A stretch of 64,000 nt of DNA from BOG-994 sp049514215. GTDB lineage: Bacteria; Pseudomonadota; Gammaproteobacteria; Burkholderiales; Burkholderiaceae_D. Location of the stretch: the NCBI GenBank assembly GCA_049514215.1, contig JBEKVI010000007.1, positions 1 through 64,000 of the forward strand, given 5' to 3'. Below are positions 54,357 through 62,577 of the stretch, one piece after another. The position numbers and the translations under genes were made by a program. Position 1 is the stretch's first letter, and each line of letters begins with the position of its first letter. The notes below the pieces were generated by a model, which was given only the letters and a program-made list of their open reading frames with translations, searched no databases and was not told the DNA's origin.

Positions 54357-54374
54357 ACTTGCCATGGAAAATAA
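54357..54374. promoter_or_regulatory. MarR-site-like element before the AmiC-like gene
   Basis: ACTTGCCATGGAAAATAA shares TTGCC(A/T)TGGAAAATA with the right arm at 53099-53110 and the CCATGGAAA core with the palindrome at 55139-55160. It lies 66 bases upstream of the AmiC-like start. Confidence 0.5.
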
Positions 54375-54449
54375 ACGACGCCACAGGCTTGCCGTGCAAC
54401 CTGAAGGGGGACGGGCCTGCCGGTGCATATTCCATGCCAAAAGCGGGGC

Positions 54450-55079
54450 TCACGCGGCGCCGATTTCGGCGGATTGAATGCGCCCGATGCCCTCGTCAAT
54501 CATGGATGTCCACGCCTGCGCCAGCGAACCATTTAGATCGATTGCCCGCGTGGCATCTTCGACGACCCAAGTCTCGTAGCCCAGCCGAACGGCATCAAGT
54601 GCGGTCCAAGCCACGCAAAAGTCCGTGGCCAATCCACAAACGAAGACGCGCTTGATCCCACGCCCTCGAAGGTAACCGTCGAGACCGGTCACTGTTTCTC
54701 GATCCGCCTCCTGAAATGCCGAGTAACTGTCCACTTTGGGGTGAAATCCCTTGCGAATGATGAGCTCGGCATGCGGAACGTCCAATTCGGCATAGAGGGC
54801 GGCATCGAAACTTCCTTGTACGCAGTGCTCGGGCCAAAGAACCTGAGGTCCGTAGCTGAGCTCGACAGTCTCGAAAGGCTTGCGGCCGGGATGACTGCTC
54901 GCGAACGAAATGTGACCCCGAGGATGCCAGTCCTGCGTGAGCACGACACCGGAGAACTGCTGCGCGAGGCGGTTTATCACAGGAACGACCCAGTGTCCGT
55001 TGGGTACTGGCAGGCGCCCGCCAGGCATGAAGCCGTTTTGCACGTCGACGACGATGAGCGTCGTGCCGGAATCGCGCAT
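54450..55079 (-). CDS. pncA: Nicotinamidase
   Basis: This 209-residue cysteine hydrolase deamidates nicotinamide to nicotinate. Numbered from the ATG at 55079, the triad is Asp12 (IVVDVQNGF), Lys110 (IIRKGFHPKVDSYSAF) and Cys155 (ATDFCVAWTAL), and the metal ligands are Asp50 and His52 (TQDWHPRGH) and His85 (LWPEHCVQG). These positions are nearly those of the E. coli enzyme. An in-frame TTG at 55106 with GAGG upstream would add nine residues. It heads the minus-strand amide cluster and shares its upstream region, with a 22-bp palindrome, with the divergent MarR gene. Confidence 0.92.
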   Translation of the reverse strand: MRDSGTTLIVVDVQNGFMPGGRLPVPNGHWVVPVINRLAQQFSGVVLTQDWHPRGHISFASSHPGRKPFETVELSYGPQVLWPEHCVQGSFDAALYAELDVPHAELIIRKGFHPKVDSYSAFQEADRETVTGLDGYLRGRGIKRVFVCGLATDFCVAWTALDAVRLGYETWVVEDATRAIDLNGSLAQAWTSMIDEGIGRIQSAEIGAA

Positions 55080-55138
55080 CTCAGAGAGTCGGTCGTGTGA
55101 ACCCAAAAGAGCCTCAGCGGCGAAGCAGCAATAGAGGA

Positions 55139-55160
55139 AATGCTTTCCATGGAAAGCATT
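55139..55160. promoter_or_regulatory. 22-bp perfect palindrome between pncA and the MarR gene
   Basis: The half-site is AATGCTTTCCA and the second half is its exact reverse complement, with CCATGG at the centre. It lies 45 bases before the MarR start and 60 (or 33) bases before the pncA start. A perfect palindrome this long in a divergent MarR promoter is a strong operator candidate. Confidence 0.8.
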
Positions 55161-55204
55161 GGAGAATAGAATTAGACCATAAACATTCCCGCTGCGGACA
55201 TCCG

Positions 55205-55639
55205 ATGCCAGCGCAAGACCTCTCCGAGTATCTCGCCTATCTTCTTGCTTCGGCCCATCGCAACATGCGAATCGGGCTTGGGCAGTCCATTGGGGACGAA
55301 GAGTTCAATGAAGAACACTGGCGCATTCTTCATGTCCTCTCGGATGAACAAGGGCGTTCGATGGGAGAGCTGGCCGAGCGCGTCTTGCTCAACGGCCCGG
55401 CCTTGACCAAGAACATCGACAAGCTCGTAAGTCGGGGGGTCGTACAACGGGCCGCGGATCCGACTGATAATCGAAAAGTGCTGGTTTTCATCAGCGACCG
55501 CGGCTTGGAGGTTGTCGCCAGACTCAAGGAAAGGGTTGACGCGCATCACGACAGCATCAAGGAGTCCTTCGGCCATCGCAAGACGGACCAGCTGATGCGA
55601 CTTCTTGAACGTTTTATCGAGGGTTCGCGCTGCGAGTAA
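55205..55639 (+). CDS. MarR-family transcriptional regulator
   Basis: The 144-residue protein has the MarR winged helix: FNEEHWRILHVLSDEQGRSM, GELAERVLLNGPALTKNIDK for the recognition helix, and VQRAADPTDNRKVLVFISDR for the wing. MarR proteins are dimeric repressors released by small aromatic or amide ligands. The ATG at 55205 gives the normal length; an in-frame GTG at 55097 lies on the other side of the palindrome and is unlikely. It probably represses itself and the amide cluster through the palindrome and its related sites. Confidence 0.92.
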   Translation: MPAQDLSEYLAYLLASAHRNMRIGLGQSIGDEEFNEEHWRILHVLSDEQGRSMGELAERVLLNGPALTKNIDKLVSRGVVQRAADPTDNRKVLVFISDRGLEVVARLKERVDAHHDSIKESFGHRKTDQLMRLLERFIEGSRCE

Positions 55640-55690
55640 GCAAGGCGCGAGCGCAATGGGCGCGCCGCGCGGCGGCTACTGAAGGGCGCG

Positions 55691-56098
55691 TCAAACCTGC
55701 GAGGACAATACGCCCCGACCGTGGGGCATCGTGATCCACTTCTCCACCAGGTAAGGACGCCACTGCGTGTATTCGACGATGCTCCCATCGGGATGCCGAG
55801 CATGCAAAAATGGTCCGGTTGGACCTTCGTCAATCGGAAGCACGATTCGCGCACCGCTTTGCACGAGCGCCGCTTGAGTCTGCTCGAGATTGTCGACCAC
55901 GAGCGGGCCTAGCACATTTCGGATCGGTCTTAGCGCTTCTTCCGTACCCGCGACCAAGTAGACGTCCCCGATGGCGACAATCTCCCACTCCCGAAATTTG
56001 ATTCGGAGGTGTGGATTGCCGCCATGCAGCCTTTGAAATACTTCCACGGATCGGTCGGCATCTGTGGTCAGGATCCGGGCGTAGGTCTTCAGAATCAT
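55691..56098 (-). CDS. VOC (glyoxalase/bleomycin-resistance) family protein
   Basis: The 135-residue protein has the paired beta-alpha-beta pattern of the vicinal-oxygen-chelate fold: ARILTTDADRSVEVFQRLHG, EIVAIGDVYLVAG, and in the second half PIDEGPTGPFLHARHPDGSI, then VEYTQWRPYLV. The ATG at 56098 is the natural start; upstream in-frame codons to 56221 look untranslated. It is on the opposite strand to the MarR gene, converging with it. Function unknown; family members are metal-dependent isomerases, dioxygenases or binding proteins. Confidence 0.82.
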   Translation of the reverse strand: MILKTYARILTTDADRSVEVFQRLHGGNPHLRIKFREWEIVAIGDVYLVAGTEEALRPIRNVLGPLVVDNLEQTQAALVQSGARIVLPIDEGPTGPFLHARHPDGSIVEYTQWRPYLVEKWITMPHGRGVLSSQV

Positions 56099-56306
56099 CG
56101 GCGAATCTCTCGAAAGCCTTCCGGAGCTGCCCGATTCTTGGGAACAGTCTCCTGCCTTTCCGGAAAAGGGGAACAAAGGCCTGAAAGCGCGCACGGGCCG
56201 CAAGCTAACGGTCTGCTCCATTGAAAGAACGATCGTGCCGGATCCATTTTCCTCGTGTCAGCAAAGTTCTTCATGTCCTACCCTCTAACGAACAGGATCG
56301 CCCGGA

Positions 56307-57386
56307 CTACATGCTCTTGGCGCTATCGCCACCAGTGACCTCGTATTCTGCCCCGGTGACCATGGAAGCCGCGTCCGACGCCAAAAAAACTGCCACGGGC
56401 GAAATATCGTCGGGCTGAAGCCAACCCACCTTCAGCGGGACCGTGGGCGCGCGGGCATCCCAAGCCTGCTGCGGCGTGGGTTTTTCCGGGGGTTTTTGAC
56501 CCGTTTCGGCCATGCTTTCGCTCAAGCGCTTTTCGTAGCGAGTAAGCGCAGTGTCGACCAAGCCCGGAATCACCGCGTTGACCGTGATCGCGTACTGACC
56601 CAGTTCAAGAGCGGCGGATTTCATCAATCCCAAAATCCCCCACTTGGAGGCTGAATAGCTCGCAGCATCCTTGGTTCCGTGCTTTCCTTGCATTGAGGAG
56701 AGCACGATGATGCGCCCTTGTCGCCGCTTCACCATCTTCGGAGCGAAGGCCCGGATGGTATTCGCCGTGCCATTGAGGTTGTTGTCGATGACGTCAAACC
56801 AGTCGCTATCTTGCATCTCCAGAAGCGGCACCCATCTTTGGATCGCCGCGTCTGCGACGACGATGTCGATCTTTCCGTGCGATGCCTCGATTTGGTCGGC
56901 TGCCTCGCGCAGCGCTGCAATGTCCCGAATGTCGAGGCGAAATGCCTCAGCACGCCGGCCGTAGGATTCGATCTGCCGAACGGTTTCGCTAAGCTCTTCT
57001 GGTGTGGCCGGTATGGCGTTCGACGCGGGACTTACAGGCCCGGCGATATCCAAGGCAATCACGTCGGCTCCGTTGGCCGCGAATTCCACGGCAATCGCCC
57101 TTCCAATTCCTCTTGCAGCGCCTGTGACGACCGCGACCTTTCCGATCAATGCCGACCCTCGTCCCGGTTTGACCGGTCCCGCCGAAATAGCTTCGGGAGG
57201 CTCTGGCATCGTCTGCCCGTCAAGTTGGCGAGGACCCGCATCCGTGCGAGCCACAGGCTCCGCCCCCTGCGCACTTTCTCCGGAAAGGACCGCCGCCCCT
57301 GCCGCAAGGCCGCCCCCCAAAACAAGGATGCGCCTGCGTTTGTCAAGAATGGCGTCGGAGGAATCGACAATCGGGGGGGTATTCAT
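56307..57386 (-). CDS. SDR oxidoreductase with a Tat-like signal
   Basis: The 359-residue protein has a 16-residue polar start, then DKRRRILVLGGGLAAGAAVL, which looks like a twin-arginine signal, and a linker to about residue 80. A complete SDR domain follows: VAVVTGAARGIGRAIAVEF, VVADAAIQRW for the NAG position, IIVLSSMQGKHG for Ser, and ASYSASKWGILGLMKSAAL for Tyr and Lys. The NNAG Asn is replaced by Ala-Asp. SDRs are normally cytoplasmic, so export would be unusual. The C-terminus is extended (EKPTPQQAWDARAPTVPL). Confidence 0.85.
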   Translation of the reverse strand: MNTPPIVDSSDAILDKRRRILVLGGGLAAGAAVLSGESAQGAEPVARTDAGPRQLDGQTMPEPPEAISAGPVKPGRGSALIGKVAVVTGAARGIGRAIAVEFAANGADVIALDIAGPVSPASNAIPATPEELSETVRQIESYGRRAEAFRLDIRDIAALREAADQIEASHGKIDIVVADAAIQRWVPLLEMQDSDWFDVIDNNLNGTANTIRAFAPKMVKRRQGRIIVLSSMQGKHGTKDAASYSASKWGILGLMKSAALELGQYAITVNAVIPGLVDTALTRYEKRLSESMAETGQKPPEKPTPQQAWDARAPTVPLKVGWLQPDDISPVAVFLASDAASMVTGAEYEVTGGDSAKSM

Positions 57387-57580
57387 GAGGGGTGGGTCCT
57401 GATGGCTTCAAAAAGGGGAGAGTCTGCTGGAGCCAGAAGGCGTACTCGCTCTCACGCCAGCTCTCTTCGCAACCGACGTACCCGGTCACAGTCCTTGCCG
57501 ACGTGTCAACGTCTGCTCGCCCGCGCCGTGCCGGCAGCCCGGTCAGGAAAAGCCACCCCAGCAAATCCGATCGCCGCTTC

Positions 57581-58525
57581 CTAGCCCACACTGATGACGA
57601 TTTTTCCGATCGGATGCTCCGTCTCCAGGCACCGGTGTGCGTCCTGAATTTGATTCAGAGAGAAGGCCTTTTCGACATGAAGTCGGACTTGGCCCGCATC
57701 GATCAAACTTGCGATCTCGACCAGTTGCTCTGCATGCGGTTCTGCCTGGTATCCGCGGGCCTGTATCGAACGCGCCCCGGATGGTGGGTTGGCTGGTTTA
57801 CCAAGGGTCGAGACCAGAATCCCGTCAGACTTGAGGACGTTCCACAGGCGGGCTTGACCGTCGCCACCCACAAGGTCGAGAACCAGATCAACACCCTGCA
57901 CGAGATCGTCGATTTTGGGGGCATGTGAATCGACGAACCGGTCAGCACCGAGGGATTTGATGAAGTCCTCGCTCCGCTTTGAGGCGGTCGCAATAATGCG
58001 CGCTCCCTTGGCCTTGGCGAATTGAACAGCCAGGTGTCCTACGCCACCGGAGCTGCCATGGATTAGGACGGTCTGACCCGCTTCCAGTTCTCCCCAGACA
58101 AACAGCCCTTGCCAGGCGGTCAAGGCGGCCAGTGGAACCGCTCCGGCCTCGGACAAGTTCATGGATTTGGGAGCCTGCGCACAGAGGCGAGCGTCGAGGG
58201 CGACATACTCCGCATTGCCACCCGTCTCCCAAGGCAGCTGCGCATAGACTGCCTGACCGTTGGAGAGCTCGCGCACGCCGTCTCCGACGTGCTCAACGAC
58301 CCCGGCGATGTCGCGTCCAAGCGTGATGGGCAGTTGCTCCTCCTTGACTTGGGCGGCCTGTCCGCTTCGAATCTTGTAGTCGATGGGGTTGACGCTGCTT
58401 CCTTGGACGCGTATCAGGACCGAACCTGGCCCAGCGGTGGGTACCGGTATGTCCTCGAGGCGAATGACATCAGCGCTGCCGAAACTATGGATACGGGCTG
58501 CTTTCACGGGTTTCTCCTTTGCCAA
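57581..58525 (-). CDS. Zinc-independent quinone-oxidoreductase-like MDR protein
   Basis: The 314-residue protein belongs to the medium-chain dehydrogenase family, quinone-oxidoreductase subgroup: ARIHSFGSADVIRLEDIPVP at the start, NPIDYKIRSGQ, GRDIAGVVEHVGDGV, GQTVLIHGSSGGVGHLAVQF for NADPH binding (G-x-x-G-x-x-G), and the C-terminal HRCLETEHPIGKIVI. No zinc-ligand set is present. It probably reduces quinones or enones with NADPH. It has its own ATG and no evident operon partner. Confidence 0.9.
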   Translation of the reverse strand: MAKEKPVKAARIHSFGSADVIRLEDIPVPTAGPGSVLIRVQGSSVNPIDYKIRSGQAAQVKEEQLPITLGRDIAGVVEHVGDGVRELSNGQAVYAQLPWETGGNAEYVALDARLCAQAPKSMNLSEAGAVPLAALTAWQGLFVWGELEAGQTVLIHGSSGGVGHLAVQFAKAKGARIIATASKRSEDFIKSLGADRFVDSHAPKIDDLVQGVDLVLDLVGGDGQARLWNVLKSDGILVSTLGKPANPPSGARSIQARGYQAEPHAEQLVEIASLIDAGQVRLHVEKAFSLNQIQDAHRCLETEHPIGKIVISVG

Positions 58526-58672
58526 GACCCCTACAGCAGCAATTCGGATACCTACCCTGGCGGCGGACGCGTGCTCAAGAGGCTTCAGTCATCGATCGCG
58601 GTGCCCACCGTCCCGCCGTCGATGGAGGCACGATGGTGAAAATTCTGGCCAGCGTGCGGCTGACTGCTTGAC

Positions 58673-59266
58673 CTAGGCGTGCTCCTTGGCATCGGCGATG
58701 ATCCCGGAGCCTTCGCAAATCACGAAAATACCGACGGCGAGCCCGACGCCCAAGTCAATGTAGCGCCAATTTGTTGCCATGATGGCCAAGCCCGACAGTA
58801 GGACCCCGGCGTTGACGATCACATCGGCACGAGTGTCGGTCCATGCCGCTCGCATATGGATCTCACCCTTCCTAAACCGGGCAAGCTTGCTTAAGACGAA
58901 CGCATTCGCGCACAGTGAAACGGCGGAGAAAGCGATGATCCAACTGCCCTGTGGGGCGCTTCCAAACCAATAGCGTCGGACCACTTCCAGCGTTACGCCA
59001 AAGCCCAGCGCCACCAACATGGCGCCATTCCACCGCGCCGCATTTCTCTTGAAGCGGATTCCGCGGTCCACGGCCGTCAGTGCAATGGCGTAGCCCGAGG
59101 CGTCGGCCAGCATATCGAATGCATCGCCGATAAGCCCGGTGGATTGCGCGTGCACCCCTGCGATCACGCCGACAATAAACATCACTAAATTGAGAGCTAA
59201 GGCCGCCCCCAATACCTGGCGGGCCTGTGACCGTGTGCCGTCTGCGTCGTCCCCAAGCACGACCAT
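58673..59266 (-). CDS. Cation diffusion facilitator-type transporter
   Basis: The 197-residue membrane protein has about six helices. LNLVMFIVGVIAG opens the first, GDAFDMLADASGYAIAL in the second carries the D-x3-D metal pattern of CDF proteins, and TDTRADVIVNAGVLLSG in the fifth carries the second D-x3-D. It lacks the usual cytoplasmic C-terminal domain, like other short CDF relatives. The ATG at 59266 gives the normal length; an in-frame GTG at 59377 would add 37 polar residues. Likely an exporter of divalent metal ions such as zinc or cobalt. Confidence 0.8.
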   Translation of the reverse strand: MVVLGDDADGTRSQARQVLGAALALNLVMFIVGVIAGVHAQSTGLIGDAFDMLADASGYAIALTAVDRGIRFKRNAARWNGAMLVALGFGVTLEVVRRYWFGSAPQGSWIIAFSAVSLCANAFVLSKLARFRKGEIHMRAAWTDTRADVIVNAGVLLSGLAIMATNWRYIDLGVGLAVGIFVICEGSGIIADAKEHA

Positions 59267-59413
59267 CAATGCACCATTCCAAGCGTTCGAAGAGAGGAGC
59301 CCTCTCGTGCGCTCCGCCGTCGCATACCGACGCTGGATTTCTCGTAGCGGCGGACTTTGAGGCGGCCGGTCCTGCACAGAGCGGACGTTCCGGCACTCAT
59401 CCCCATGCTCGCG

Positions 59414-60106
59414 CTAGTCCGAGGTATGGTCCTGGTGTGCCTGAATACGGCTGACGAACTCATCGAGTCGATCCCCGGCGACATCCGAAACCGCGATATA
59501 GCGCATCCCGCCGCGTGACCAGGAGCGGACATTGTAGCCGTCGCGACCGGCTAGCCGCGCCCCGACTCGCGTGGCGGATTCCGCGGTCAATGCATAAAGA
59601 TCAATCTCATGCTCTTTGTATGCGTAGGCCATGACCGCCACCGGAGTACTTCCCAGGTACCCTCTGCGTCCCCCGATCAGTGGATAGCCTTCCTGCGACA
59701 GATCCACCACATCGGGCGAGTAGCCCAGTTTCGCACTCAGCCAGGGCTTGACCGTGTGGGAGTTGCTCGACGCCACTTCGATGGTCGAATCGGCCATCAG
59801 GGCGCGGGTGTGGTCTGACAGCAAAGCAACAACCGTGGCATCATCCGCTGCCGAGGCGGCAAAGAAGCGGGCGCCCAGCAAAGTGACCAATACCCCTGCC
59901 GCAAATCCCGCAGCGAGGCGCGGAATGGGTAGAGCGAACCAATCGCGCAATTGTTCGCTAAAGGAACGCGAAGGCCGGCGCGTGGATGCAGAGGATCCCC
60001 GAACGGAGGACACAATCTGAGCGCGCAGATCAGCGGGCGCAACAAAGTACTCGACATGCGCCTTTAATGTCCGTCGCACTTCCGTGTCCTCCGGTCCTTC
60101 CATCAT
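59414..60106 (-). CDS. Membrane anti-sigma factor
   Basis: The 230-residue protein has a short cytoplasmic N-terminus, one membrane segment (LAAGFAAGVLVTLLGARFF, about residues 64-82) and a periplasmic domain of about 145 residues (VKPWLSAKLGYSPDVVDL, LIGGRRGYLGSTPVAVMAYA). The ATGA overlap with the sigma gene places it as its cognate anti-sigma factor. The start MMEGPEDTEVRRTLKAHVEY has no Cys-rich zinc-binding motif. The periplasmic part probably receives the signal. Confidence 0.85.
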   Translation of the reverse strand: MMEGPEDTEVRRTLKAHVEYFVAPADLRAQIVSSVRGSSASTRRPSRSFSEQLRDWFALPIPRLAAGFAAGVLVTLLGARFFAASAADDATVVALLSDHTRALMADSTIEVASSNSHTVKPWLSAKLGYSPDVVDLSQEGYPLIGGRRGYLGSTPVAVMAYAYKEHEIDLYALTAESATRVGARLAGRDGYNVRSWSRGGMRYIAVSDVAGDRLDEFVSRIQAHQDHTSD

Positions 60107-60660
60107 ACGGCCCTTCCCTCTTCCTGAGCCAGAAAGGCGGCCCGGAAGTGTCGTCGCGCCCGCGATAGCCGAGACATGACGGTGCCAATCGGCACGCCCG
60201 TCACAATCGCAATTTCCTCATATCCCATGTCTTCAATCTCTCGTAGGACCAGCGCCTCGCGATAAACCACCGGCAATGATCTCAAGGTCGCATTCACGCG
60301 CTCCCGTGTCGCGCGACGCTCCATGAGCTCGTCGGGCCGCGAAGCCGGCTCGGAGAGCTGTTCGAGGCCGGCAGGGCCTTCCGCCCATTCGACCACATCG
60401 AGATCGCTTGCACGCGCGGCGCGGTCCCGCAGCGCGTCCATACAAACGTTGCGGACAATCGCGAGAAACCAGGAACGACCCTCTTCTCCGCGCAAGTTGT
60501 CGATATAGTTCAACGCCCTGAGGGCACCTGTCTGCACCGCATCCCGCGCCTGCCCGTCGTCGCCTGTCAACCACCGCGCCAGGTTAAAAGCGGCATCCAG
60601 GTGCGGTAGAACGGCCGACTCGAACCGTCCGTGTTCCGAAGTCAAAGTAGTCCCATCCAC
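60103..60660 (-). CDS. ECF-type sigma factor
   Basis: The 185-residue protein has sigma region 2 (AFNLARWLTGDDGQARDAVQ, then RSWFLAIVRNVCMDALRDR) and region 4 (LPVVYREALVLREIEDMGYE, then EIAIVTGVPIGTVMSRLSRA). Regions 1 and 3 are absent, the ECF pattern. It overlaps the anti-sigma gene by 4 bases and is divergent from the cytochrome c operon, which is the most likely target together with its own promoter. GGAATAAA lies 27 bases before its start and could be a -35 element. Confidence 0.93.
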   Translation of the reverse strand: MDGTTLTSEHGRFESAVLPHLDAAFNLARWLTGDDGQARDAVQTGALRALNYIDNLRGEEGRSWFLAIVRNVCMDALRDRAARASDLDVVEWAEGPAGLEQLSEPASRPDELMERRATRERVNATLRSLPVVYREALVLREIEDMGYEEIAIVTGVPIGTVMSRLSRARRHFRAAFLAQEEGRAV

Positions 60661-60686
60661 ATTACCCCTACCACCGCCGTGCGAGA

Positions 60687-60694
60687 TTTATTCC
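60687..60694 (-). promoter_or_regulatory. Candidate ECF promoter -35 element
   Basis: On the minus strand this reads GGAATAAA-like sequence, a common ECF -35 form, 27 bases before the sigma start. On the plus strand GGGAATG (60738-60744) is another possible site for the cytochrome operon. Without knowing the binding preference of this sigma factor, both are tentative. Confidence 0.25.
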
Positions 60695-60811
60695 TTCGAA
60701 TTGAGGCGAAGCGAAGAAAAAAATGTTTTGGAATTCGGGAATGCTGAAAGGGTGGCCGCGGTACTGCAGGAGAGGCTAGACGAAACACCACTCCGAAACC
60801 GACCGCGACCA

Positions 60812-61234
60812 ATCATGGTAACCACTTTCCTTGAGCGAACCAGAGAACTTCTTTGTCACAGGCCGCTAAGGCTAGTCATGGTAGCGGGGCTCTGGATGGG
60901 TGTCCAGATGAGCTCGCCCGCGGCGGACACGGAGCACGGCAAGGCGATTTATGCGCAGCGCTGCATGGCTTGCCATTCGATCGACTTTAACGGAGTGGGC
61001 CCGAAGCATCGCGGCGTCGTGGGCCGTCCTGCGGCAAGCATCACCGGCTATAGCTACTCGGCGGCTTTGGCCGCCTCGGGGCTGGTATGGACCGAGGCCA
61101 ATCTTGATAAGTGGCTCTCGGACCCTGAAGCACTGGTCCCCGGACAAAAGATGGGATTCAAGGTTACGGATCCGAACGATCGGGCCGATGTCATCGCCTT
61201 CCTTAAGACACAAGCTTTAGACCCTCAACACTAG
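60812..61234 (+). CDS. Class I cytochrome c
   Basis: The 140-residue precursor has a basic N-region and the hydrophobic segment LVMVAGLWMGVQMSSPAA, a signal peptide probably cleaved near residue 37. The haem motif CMACH is at residues 50-54, GVGPKHRGVVGRPAAS follows, and the axial Met is likely in PGQKMGFKV. It resembles the small, cytochrome-c2-like electron carriers. The ATG at 60812 is preferred; an in-frame TTG at 60701 is unlikely. It is the first gene of a three-gene operon divergent from the ECF sigma gene. Confidence 0.9.
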   Translation: MMVTTFLERTRELLCHRPLRLVMVAGLWMGVQMSSPAADTEHGKAIYAQRCMACHSIDFNGVGPKHRGVVGRPAASITGYSYSAALAASGLVWTEANLDKWLSDPEALVPGQKMGFKVTDPNDRADVIAFLKTQALDPQH

Positions 61235-61247
61235 ACAGGAGAAATCC

Positions 61248-62129
61248 ATGATGAATCGCCGTAGCTTTCTGAAGCTCTCCTCCGCCGGGGCCGGGGCCGT
61301 TTTTCTTTCCGGCCTGCAAGGCGGCGCTCTGGCCGCTCAGCAATATGGGGATTTTTACTTTGTTCAGATGTCCGATAGTCACTGGGGCTATACCGGTCCA
61401 GCCAATCCCGAAAGCGCCTCAACGCTGAAAAAAGCCGTCGCTGCAGTCAATGAGTTGGCCACGCCGCCGGAGTTCATCGTCTTTACGGGCGACCTGACGC
61501 ACACAACAGACGATCCGATGGAAAGGCGGCGCCGGCTCGGCGAGTTCAAAGAGATCGTAAGTCACCTGCGCGTCCCGACGGTCCATTTCATGCCAGGTGA
61601 GCATGATGCTTCTTTGGATTTTGGCGCGGCCTACAAGGAGTACTTCGGCGACACCCATTACACCTTCGACCACAAGGGTGTTCACTTCATCGTTCTCGAC
61701 AACGTCTCCGACCCCGGGGCTGCTCTCGGTGATGATCAGCTGGCGTGGCTCAAAAAAGATTTGGCGCTGCAAAAGCCCGACATGCCCGTCGTCGTGTTCA
61801 CCCATCGCCCCCTATTTGATCTCGCACCGGAATGGGATTGGGCGACACGCGACGGAAAAGCCGCGCTCGACATCCTCGATGCACACCAGAAGGTCACGGT
61901 CTTCTATGGCCATATCCATCAGGAAAATCACTTTACGACAGGTCGCATCCATCACCATTCGGCAAAGTCATTGATCTTTCCGCTGCCGGCGCCAAAGTCC
62001 CAGGAAAAGCGCAATCCTGTTCCCTGGGATCCCGCCGTCCCATTCAAGGGCCTGGGATTTCGCGAGGTCGAAGTCGAGCCTGATGAGTCGAACTTCAAGC
62101 TTCAAGAGTTCCCCCTGCAAAAGGCCTAG
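61248..62129 (+). CDS. Tat-exported metallophosphoesterase
   Basis: The 293-residue protein starts MMNRRSFLKLSSAGAGAVFL, a twin-arginine signal ending near ALAAQ. The calcineurin-type metal motifs are in order: D-x-H in VQMSDSHWGY, GDLTH, GEHD (in place of GNHD), THRP and GHIHQEN. It should act in the periplasm on a phosphoester or related compound. It begins 13 bases after the cytochrome gene and 2 bases before the cupredoxin gene. The second ATG (61251) is also possible. Confidence 0.9.
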   Translation: MMNRRSFLKLSSAGAGAVFLSGLQGGALAAQQYGDFYFVQMSDSHWGYTGPANPESASTLKKAVAAVNELATPPEFIVFTGDLTHTTDDPMERRRRLGEFKEIVSHLRVPTVHFMPGEHDASLDFGAAYKEYFGDTHYTFDHKGVHFIVLDNVSDPGAALGDDQLAWLKKDLALQKPDMPVVVFTHRPLFDLAPEWDWATRDGKAALDILDAHQKVTVFYGHIHQENHFTTGRIHHHSAKSLIFPLPAPKSQEKRNPVPWDPAVPFKGLGFREVEVEPDESNFKLQEFPLQKA

Positions 62130-62131
62130 AC

Positions 62132-62515
62132 ATGCGTGCCATCGTCAAAGGTCGATTCGCACCGAAGTGCTTCGTGGGGATGGCGGCTCTAGGGCTTCTC
62201 TTTGGCCTTGGCCCGAGTCGGGCCGACAATGCACCAGAAGAGAAGGTGGTGAAAATCGTCGCCCAAAGGTTTCACTACACACCGAGCGAAATCACGCTCA
62301 AAAGAGGAGAGGCCGTCCAATTGGAGTTTACTTCGCTCGATTTCTTGCACGGCTTCAAGGTTCCCGATCTCGGGGTCCGTGCAAGCCTTCCTCCAGGGCA
62401 GACCACGGTCGTGCATATCAAGCCCGACAAGGTCGGACGCTTCGTGTTCCTGTGCGACAACTTCTGCGGGGACGGTCACGAGGACATGGACGGCGTATTT
62501 ATCGTGACCGAATAG
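62132..62515 (+). CDS. CuA-like cupredoxin
   Basis: The 127-residue precursor has a signal-like N-terminus (FVGMAALGLLFGLGPSRA) and a single cupredoxin domain. The copper ligands match a binuclear CuA site: His73 in DFLHGFKV, and Cys108, Cys112, His116 and Met119 in FLCDNFCGDGHEDM, with spacings C-x3-C-x3-H-x2-M as in cytochrome oxidase subunit II. There are no transmembrane anchors beyond the signal. It could pass electrons with the cytochrome c of the same operon. The stop lies 62 bases before the convergent BLUF gene end. Confidence 0.9.
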   Translation: MRAIVKGRFAPKCFVGMAALGLLFGLGPSRADNAPEEKVVKIVAQRFHYTPSEITLKRGEAVQLEFTSLDFLHGFKVPDLGVRASLPPGQTTVVHIKPDKVGRFVFLCDNFCGDGHEDMDGVFIVTE

Positions 62516-62577
62516 CCGGCGTGATCTGGCGAGCGCCTCGTCCGTAGACGGTCAAGGTCAGTGGCCGCGGATCTCCT

